Below the pieces are notes generated by a model. It had not been told where the DNA came from. It saw only the letters and a program-made list of their open reading frames with translations, and did no database searches. A DNA stretch of 64,000 bases from Cupriavidus taiwanensis (GTDB taxonomy: Bacteria > Pseudomonadota > Gammaproteobacteria > Burkholderiales > Burkholderiaceae), in the NCBI RefSeq assembly GCF_900249755.1, contig NZ_LT976853.1:1085091-1149090 (forward strand). Direction: 5' to 3'. This document shows positions 59,047-64,000 of the stretch, piece after piece. Numbering within the stretch: position 1 is the stretch's first letter; each line of letters starts with the position of its first letter. The position numbers and the translations under genes are program-made.

Positions 59047-59281
59047 CCCGGCAGCGCTGCCCTGTGCCCGGTCATGCCGCGGCCGGGTGCGTCGTGGCTG
59101 GTACGCGTTGTGCTAAAGGTTGCCAGCTTCGCAGCCCCGTGGCGGCGGAGTATCATGCGGACGCCGCGCCGGCAGGTCCTGCCGCGCGGCTGCCCACCGG
59201 CATTCCACAACCTAACAACCAGGCACAAGCGCGGCGGCCGCCAATCCGGCGGCCAGCCCGGACCACAGGGAGCAAGACAAT

Positions 59282-60583
59282 ATGGCGAATGGCGAGGACG
59301 CGGGATTCCTGCCGCAATGGCGGCTCAAGACCCAGGGCGTGATCGGCCCGGACGAGCGTCTGCCCGCGGGGCAGACACTGCTGGCCGGCATCCAGCACGT
59401 GGTGGCGATGTTCGGCTCGACCGCCATCGCGCCGATCCTGATGGGCTTCAACCCGAATATCGCCATCCTGTTTTCCGGCATCGGCACGCTGATCTTCTTC
59501 CTGTGCGTGCGCGGCCGGGTGCCCAGCTACCTGGGCTCCAGCTTCGCCTTCATTGCCGTGGTGATCGCCGCCACCGGCTATGCCGGCAGCGGCCCCAACC
59601 TGAATATCCCGGTGGCGCTGGGCGGCATCATCGCCGCCGGCGCGCTGTACACCGTGATCGGCCTGGTGGTGCAGGCGGTGGGCTACGCCTGGGTCGAAAA
59701 GCTGATGCCACCGGTGGTGACCGGCGCCATCGTCGCGGCGATCGGGCTGAACCTGGCGCCGGTGGCGGTCAAGGCGGTCAGCGGCGCGGCGCTGGATACC
59801 TGGGTGGGGCTGCTGACCGTGGTCGCGGTGGGGCTGGTCGCGGTCCGCGCGCCCGGCATGATCGGACGGCTGCCGGTGCTGATCGGCGGGCTGGCCGGCT
59901 ATCTGGCCTACTACCTGGGCACCAATGTGATGGGCCTGGGCAAGCCGATCGATTTTTCCGGCGTGGGCGCCGCCAGCTGGTTCGGCCTGCCGGCGTTCAC
60001 CGCGCCGACGTTCGAACTCAACGCCATGCTGCTGATCGCGCCGGTGGCGATCGTGCTGGTGGCCGAGAACCTCGGCCATATCAAGGCCATCGGCGTGATG
60101 ACCGGCCGCAACCTCGATCCCTACATCGGCCGCGCCTTTATCGGCGACGGCATCGCCACCATGCTGTCTGCCAGCGGCGGCGGCACCGGCGTGACCACCT
60201 ATGCCGAGAACATGGGGGTGATGGCGGTGACCAAGATCTATTCGACGCTGATCTTCGTGGTGGCGGCCGCGGTGGCCATCCTGCTGGGCTTCTCGCCCAA
60301 GTTCGGCGCCTTGATCCTGACCATCCCGGGGCCGGTGATCGGCGGGCTGACCATCGTCGTGTTCGGCCTGATCGCGGCCACGGCGGGCCGGATCTGGGTG
60401 CAGAACCATGTGGACTTCTCCAGCTCGCGCAACCTGATCACGGTCGGCGCCACGCTGACGGTGGCGGCCGGCGACCTGACGCTGAAGCTGGGCGGCATGA
60501 CGCTGGGTGGTATCGGCACCGCCACCTTCGGCTGCATCCTGCTGTACCACCTGCTGGGCGAAGGCAACCGCGAGGAAGGCTGA
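59282..60583 (+). CDS. uraA: NCS2-family uracil/xanthine permease
   Basis: A 433-residue nucleobase:proton symporter of the UraA type. About 12-14 hydrophobic segments are visible. GIQHVVAMFGSTAIAPILMGFNPNIAI is the family N-terminus, and the substrate-site helices contain VAENLGHIKAIGVMTG and GGGTGVTTYAENMGVMAVTKIYS. The glutamates in AENLGHI and YAENMGVM are the expected residues. The exact base cannot be read. It is in single-gene setting between comEA and cysM, with a promoter-like TATCATGCGG at 59151. Confidence 0.9.
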   Translation: MANGEDAGFLPQWRLKTQGVIGPDERLPAGQTLLAGIQHVVAMFGSTAIAPILMGFNPNIAILFSGIGTLIFFLCVRGRVPSYLGSSFAFIAVVIAATGYAGSGPNLNIPVALGGIIAAGALYTVIGLVVQAVGYAWVEKLMPPVVTGAIVAAIGLNLAPVAVKAVSGAALDTWVGLLTVVAVGLVAVRAPGMIGRLPVLIGGLAGYLAYYLGTNVMGLGKPIDFSGVGAASWFGLPAFTAPTFELNAMLLIAPVAIVLVAENLGHIKAIGVMTGRNLDPYIGRAFIGDGIATMLSASGGGTGVTTYAENMGVMAVTKIYSTLIFVVAAAVAILLGFSPKFGALILTIPGPVIGGLTIVVFGLIAATAGRIWVQNHVDFSSSRNLITVGATLTVAAGDLTLKLGGMTLGGIGTATFGCILLYHLLGEGNREEG

Positions 60584-60646
60584 GCGTCGGCGAATTCAGG
60601 CAGGCGGCGCAAATCCCGCCTGCCGGCGCGGGGATAGGGTCTGGAT

Positions 60647-60652
60647 TACAAT
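60647..60652 (+). promoter_or_regulatory. Putative -10 box for cysM
   Basis: TACAATGGCC matches the shared TANAATGSC pattern; the leader would be about 47 bases. Confidence 0.4.
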
Positions 60653-60705
60653 GGCCGGCGAATTCGCATCCCCCGGCATCCCCCGTTTTGACCCTCCTTC
60701 GCCCC

Positions 60706-61608
60706 ATGGCCTACAAGACAATTGAAGACACCATCGGCAATACGCCGCTGGTCAGACTGCAGCGCATCCCCGGCGCCGCCAACGACGCGCGCGGCAATGT
60801 GATCCTCGGCAAGCTCGAAGGCAACAATCCGGCCGGTTCCGTCAAGGACCGTCCGGCGGTGTCGATGATCGCCCGGGCCGAAGCGCGCGGACGCATCAAG
60901 CCGGGCGATACCCTGATCGAGGCGACGTCGGGCAATACCGGCATCGCGCTGGCGATGGCAGCCGCGATCCGCGGCTACAAGATGGTGCTGATCATGCCCG
61001 AGGACCTGAGCCTCGAGCGCCGCCAGAGCATGGCGGCCTACGGCGCCGAGATCATCCTGACCCCGGTCAAGGGCGGCATGGAGTATGCGCGTGACCTGGC
61101 CGATGCGATGGAGCGCGACGGCAAGGGCGTGATCCTCGACCAGTTCGCCAACCCGGACAACCCGCAGGCGCACTACGAGGGTACCGGCCCCGAGATCTGG
61201 CGCGATACCAACGGACGCATCACCCACTTCGTGTCGGCGATGGGCACCACCGGCACCATCACCGGCGTGTCGCGCTACCTGAAGGAGCAGAATCCCGGGA
61301 TCCAGATCGTCGGCGCGCAGCCGGCCGAAGGCTCGCGCATCCCGGGCATCCGCAAGTGGCCGGAAGCCTATCTGCCCAAGATCTACGATCCCAAGTTTAT
61401 CGACCGCACCGAGCCGGTAAGCCAGGGCGATGCCGAGCACATGGCGCGCCGCATGGCGAGCGAAGAAGGCATCTTCTGCGGGATTTCGGCCGCGGGCGCG
61501 CTTTGCGTCGCGCTGCGGATTGCGGAGGAAGTGGAGAACGCCACGATCGTGTTTGTGGTGTGCGATCGTGGGGATCGGTATCTGTCGACTGGGGTGTTTC
61601 CGGCCTGA
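60706..61608 (+). CDS. cysM: Cysteine synthase B (CysM)
   Basis: A 300-residue PLP enzyme that makes cysteine from O-acetylserine with sulfide or thiosulfate. The PLP lysine is Lys47 in LEGNNPAGSVKDRPA, a CysM-type motif; ATSGNTGIALAMAAAIRGY is the substrate loop and GTTGTITGVSRYLK binds the PLP phosphate. CGISAAGALCVALRIA lies near the C-terminus. A much longer frame reaches 59074 through antisense sequence; the ATG at 60706 fits the family. Inverted hairpin repeats follow. Confidence 0.95.
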   Translation: MAYKTIEDTIGNTPLVRLQRIPGAANDARGNVILGKLEGNNPAGSVKDRPAVSMIARAEARGRIKPGDTLIEATSGNTGIALAMAAAIRGYKMVLIMPEDLSLERRQSMAAYGAEIILTPVKGGMEYARDLADAMERDGKGVILDQFANPDNPQAHYEGTGPEIWRDTNGRITHFVSAMGTTGTITGVSRYLKEQNPGIQIVGAQPAEGSRIPGIRKWPEAYLPKIYDPKFIDRTEPVSQGDAEHMARRMASEEGIFCGISAAGALCVALRIAEEVENATIVFVVCDRGDRYLSTGVFPA

Positions 61609-61639
61609 TTGAGCCGAGGCGGCTAGTACGCTGGGGGTT

Positions 61640-61687
61640 TGCTCCCCTCTCCCGCTGGCGGGCTGGCGAGGGGCAGGGGGTGAGGGC
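61640..61687. repeat. Dispersed hairpin repeat, first copy of an inverted pair
   Basis: CTCCCCTCTCCCGC begins the element and GGGGTGAGGGC ends it; the central stem is degenerate here (GCTGGCGGGCTGGCGAGGGG). Confidence 0.65.
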
Positions 61688-61729
61688 AGGCGCTCGCATA
61701 CCACGGGCCTGACTTCGCTGGCACGCCAG

Positions 61730-61772
61730 CCCTCACCCCAACCCTCTCCCGCCAGCGGGAGAGGGAGCACAC
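61730..61772. repeat. Dispersed hairpin repeat, second copy in inverted orientation
   Basis: CCCTCACCCCAACCCTCTCC leads into CCCTCTCCCGC-CA-GCGGGAGAGGG. With the copy at 61640 it forms a head-to-head pair between convergent cysM and mltB, so it may end both transcripts. Confidence 0.7.
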
Positions 61773-61806
61773 AAGCGGTCGTTGAAGGCTCGGCAGTTCG
61801 TCGGCC

Positions 61807-62913
61807 TCACGCCATCGCCGCTTTCACCGCCTCCCCGAGCTGGTACACCGCCAGCGCATAGAAGAAGCTGCGGTTATACCGCGTCAGCACGTAGAAGTTG
61901 CGCAGGCCCAGCAGGTACTCGGTGGGCTGGTCGGGCGTCGGCAGGTCCACCACCAGCACGCCGGTTTCGCCTTCGCGCGCCAGGTTGATGGGCTCGTCCA
62001 CGCGCATGCCGGCGCGGGTCAGCTGATTGAGCGTGCGGGTCGGCCACGGCTCGCCGTCGGCGGCCGCGGTAGCGACGCCCAGGCTGCCGGCGTCGGGGGC
62101 GATGCGCCACACCACCGGGCGGCCCGGCTCCCAGCCGTGCAGCTGGAGGAAGCGCGCCACGCTGCCGATGGCATCGGTGGGGCTGTTGCGCAGGTCGATG
62201 TGGCCGTTGTTGTCGTAGTCGATGGCGTATTCGCGCAGGCTGGTCGGCATGAACTGCGGAATGCCGATGGCGCCGGCATACGAGCCCAGCACCGAGTAGA
62301 CATCGGTGCGGGTGTCGCGGCACCACAGCAGGTAGTCGGCCAGCTGGTTGCGGAACAGCGTGCTGCGGGCTTCGCGGTTGGGCGTGGCCGGGTAGTCGAA
62401 CGCCAGCGTCGACAGCGAGTCGAGCACGCGGAACGAGCCCATGTCGCGGCCGTAGATGGTTTCCACGCCGATGATGCCGACGATGACCGAGGCCGGCACG
62501 CCGAATTCGGCCTCGGCGCGGCGCAGCGTGTCGCGGTTGTCCTGCCAGAAGCGCACGCCCGCGTTGATGCGGATCGGCTCGATGAAGCGCGAGCGGTAGG
62601 TGCGCCAGCTTTTGCGGCCGGTGGTGGCGGGCGGCATGATCAGCCGCACCACCGTGGCCGAATAGACCGCCTGCCCGAACCAGTCCTGCAGCAGGCCGCG
62701 GTCGAAGCCGTGGCGGGCCACCATCTCGTCGATAAAGGCACGCGCTTGCGGGTTGTCGCGGTAGCGGCCGGGTTCGATTTCTTCCTCGCGCACGCTGACG
62801 CGGCGCTTGCCGGCGGCGAGCAGGCTCGGGGAGAGGCCGCAGAGTCCGAGTGCGGCAGCGGAAAGCGCGGCGCCCAGCAGGGGGCGTCGCAGAGAGCGCT
62901 GGGTGTCGGTCAT
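61807..62913 (-). CDS. mltB: Lytic murein transglycosylase B
   Basis: A 368-residue peptidoglycan-cleaving enzyme. An N-terminal export signal (about 8-34, LLGAALSAAALGLCGLSPSLLAA) is present; a lipobox-like LGLC is seen but not strongly placed. The catalytic glutamate is Glu151 in GIIGVETIYGRDMGSFRV, and SYAGAIGIPQFMPTSLREYAIDYD is the MltB signature. The start MTDTQRSL at 62913 has AAAGGA upstream and is preferred over 63048. It is divergent from the deacetylase gene and convergent with cysM. Confidence 0.93.
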   Translation of the reverse strand: MTDTQRSLRRPLLGAALSAAALGLCGLSPSLLAAGKRRVSVREEEIEPGRYRDNPQARAFIDEMVARHGFDRGLLQDWFGQAVYSATVVRLIMPPATTGRKSWRTYRSRFIEPIRINAGVRFWQDNRDTLRRAEAEFGVPASVIVGIIGVETIYGRDMGSFRVLDSLSTLAFDYPATPNREARSTLFRNQLADYLLWCRDTRTDVYSVLGSYAGAIGIPQFMPTSLREYAIDYDNNGHIDLRNSPTDAIGSVARFLQLHGWEPGRPVVWRIAPDAGSLGVATAAADGEPWPTRTLNQLTRAGMRVDEPINLAREGETGVLVVDLPTPDQPTEYLLGLRNFYVLTRYNRSFFYALAVYQLGEAVKAAMA

Positions 62914-63082
62914 GGTGTCCTTTGCAAGTCGCACCGAGTATAGCGGATGCCACCGCGGCATCCGCACCGGCGCGGGCTCTGCCTGGCGCGCCAGCGCCGC
63001 TGGGTGGCCGGGCCTGCCGTGTGCTAACGTAACGTTTGGAGACAACATGGCGACGCATTGCGACCCATTGCGACGATAAGAG

Positions 63083-64000
63083 ATGCCGACCGGCTATTAC
63101 ACGCACCCCGAGTTCCAGCGGCACGAGATGGGGCACTTCCATCCGGAATGCCCGGAGCGCCTGCAGGCGATCGAGGACCACCTGATTTCGCACGGCCTGG
63201 ACGGGCTGCTCGAGCGCCGCGAGGCGCCGCCCGCCACGCGCGAGCAGCTCGAGCGCGTGCACCGGCCCGAGCACGTTGACGCGCTGGAAAGCGCCAGCCC
63301 GTCGAGCGGCTACCACGCGATCGACCCGGACACCTCGATGAACGCGCACACGCTCGCCGCCGCGACGCTGGCCGCGGGCGCGGCGGTGGCGGCCACCGAT
63401 GCGGTCATCGCCGGCGAGTTCGAGAACGCGTTCTGCTGCGTGCGCCCGCCCGGCCACCACGCCGAACCGGGCCGCGCCATGGGCTTCTGCTTCTACAACA
63501 ACGTGGCCATCGCCGCGCGCCACGCCTTGCAGGCGCACGGGCTCGAGCGCGTGGCGATCATCGACTTCGACGTGCACCACGGCAACGGCACCGAGGCGGC
63601 GTTCCGCGGCGACGAGCGCGTGATGATGTGCAGCATCTTCCAGCACCCGTTCTATCCCTACAGCGGCACCGAGCACCTGGCCCCGAACATGGTCAACATC
63701 CCGCTGCCGGCCTACAGCAACGGCATGGCGGTGCGCGAGGTGGTCGAGACCATCTGGCTGCCGCGCCTCAATGAATTCCGTCCGCAGATGCTGTTCATCT
63801 CGGCCGGCTTCGACGCGCACCGCGAGGACGACCTGGGCCAGATGGGCCTGGTGGAACAGGACTACGCCTGGATCACCGGCCAGCTGGTCGACGTCGCGCG
63901 CACGCATGCGCAGGGCCGCATCGTCAGCTGCCTCGAGGGCGGCTACAACCTCAGCGCGCTGGGCCGCAGCGTGCTGGCGCACCTGAAGGTGCTGCTCGAA
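63083..64000 (+). CDS. Histone deacetylase family protein, 3' end outside the window
   Basis: 306 residues of an arginase-deacetylase fold enzyme (AcuC/acetylpolyamine amidohydrolase group). The histidine pair is in RPPGHHAEPG (125-126), and the zinc ligands Asp163 and His165 in IIDFDVHHGNGTEAAF; SAGFDAHREDDLGQMGL carries the third ligand Asp. EGGYNLSALGRSVLAHL is near the expected C-terminus, so only a few residues are missing. The ATG at 63083 follows AAGAG closely. Substrates in bacteria include acetyl-lysine, acetylpolyamines and related amides; the sequence does not decide. Confidence 0.92.
   Translation, partial: MPTGYYTHPEFQRHEMGHFHPECPERLQAIEDHLISHGLDGLLERREAPPATREQLERVHRPEHVDALESASPSSGYHAIDPDTSMNAHTLAAATLAAGAAVAATDAVIAGEFENAFCCVRPPGHHAEPGRAMGFCFYNNVAIAARHALQAHGLERVAIIDFDVHHGNGTEAAFRGDERVMMCSIFQHPFYPYSGTEHLAPNMVNIPLPAYSNGMAVREVVETIWLPRLNEFRPQMLFISAGFDAHREDDLGQMGLVEQDYAWITGQLVDVARTHAQGRIVSCLEGGYNLSALGRSVLAHLKVLLE

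Noticed and set aside
59074..60705. 844-residue frame joining an upstream segment to cysM
   Set aside because: The upstream part is an alternative frame of the permease gene; CysM begins at 60706.

Overview
The window is high-GC chromosomal DNA from a beta-proteobacterium of the Burkholderiaceae, most likely a Cupriavidus (Cupriavidus necator / taiwanensis type). The call rests on gene order (nadE-glnB; ftsK-lolA-rarA-serS; ompA-ubiG-gph followed by gyrA-serC-pheA-hisC-tyrA-aroA-cmk-rpsA-ihfB-lapAB), on a tmRNA tag ending ANDERYALAA, and on the side-by-side pair of cyanophycin synthetase genes that I remember from C. necator. Species was not proved by any search.

Layout. 1-3.7 kb: end of NAD synthase, PII protein GlnB, then TRIC channel, Smr nuclease and thioredoxin reductase on the minus strand. 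3.9-18 kb: the conserved ftsK-lolA-rarA-serS backbone, interrupted between lolA and rarA by a lipoprotein, a zinc alcohol dehydrogenase, an I78-like inhibitor, a HEAT-repeat protein and a complete Fe(III)-type ABC importer; it ends in tRNA-Ser(CGA). 18-27 kb: accessory metabolism: a DUF1653-HD fusion, a PAP2 phosphatase with an apparent frameshift, a CorC/HlyC membrane protein, a LysR regulator divergent from D-amino-acid dehydrogenase, and amino-acid ABC transport parts with no ATPase.

27-35.3 kb is the most interesting stretch: two divergent cyanophycin synthetase paralogues on the minus strand and, from a shared 237-bp control region, an ABC exporter with PH-like and zinc-ribbon N-terminal domains overlapping a DUF1854 gene. 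The two synthetases have lost different motifs, in a way that looks complementary.

35.3-39.9 kb: a small conserved protein, an isolated fimbrial adhesin, tmRNA, gph, ubiG and ompA, all on the minus strand. 40.3-55 kb: gyrA, a DUF2059 protein, serine and aromatic/histidine biosynthesis (serC, pheA, hisC, tyrA, aroA), cmk, rpsA, ihfB, lapA and lapB, with a small Fur-box-associated DUF2061 membrane gene inserted in the opposite direction between aroA and cmk. 55-64 kb: ugd, rfaE, rfaD (sugar precursors for lipopolysaccharide), comEA, a uracil/xanthine permease, cysM, mltB and the start of a histone-deacetylase-like gene that runs off the window.

Smaller-scale patterns: four genes have short tandem duplications that begin in the last codons and cross the stop codon; hairpin repeats of one family occur at three places; and many promoters share a -10 box extended to TANAATGSC. 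Most other long open frames are high-GC shadows and are left out.
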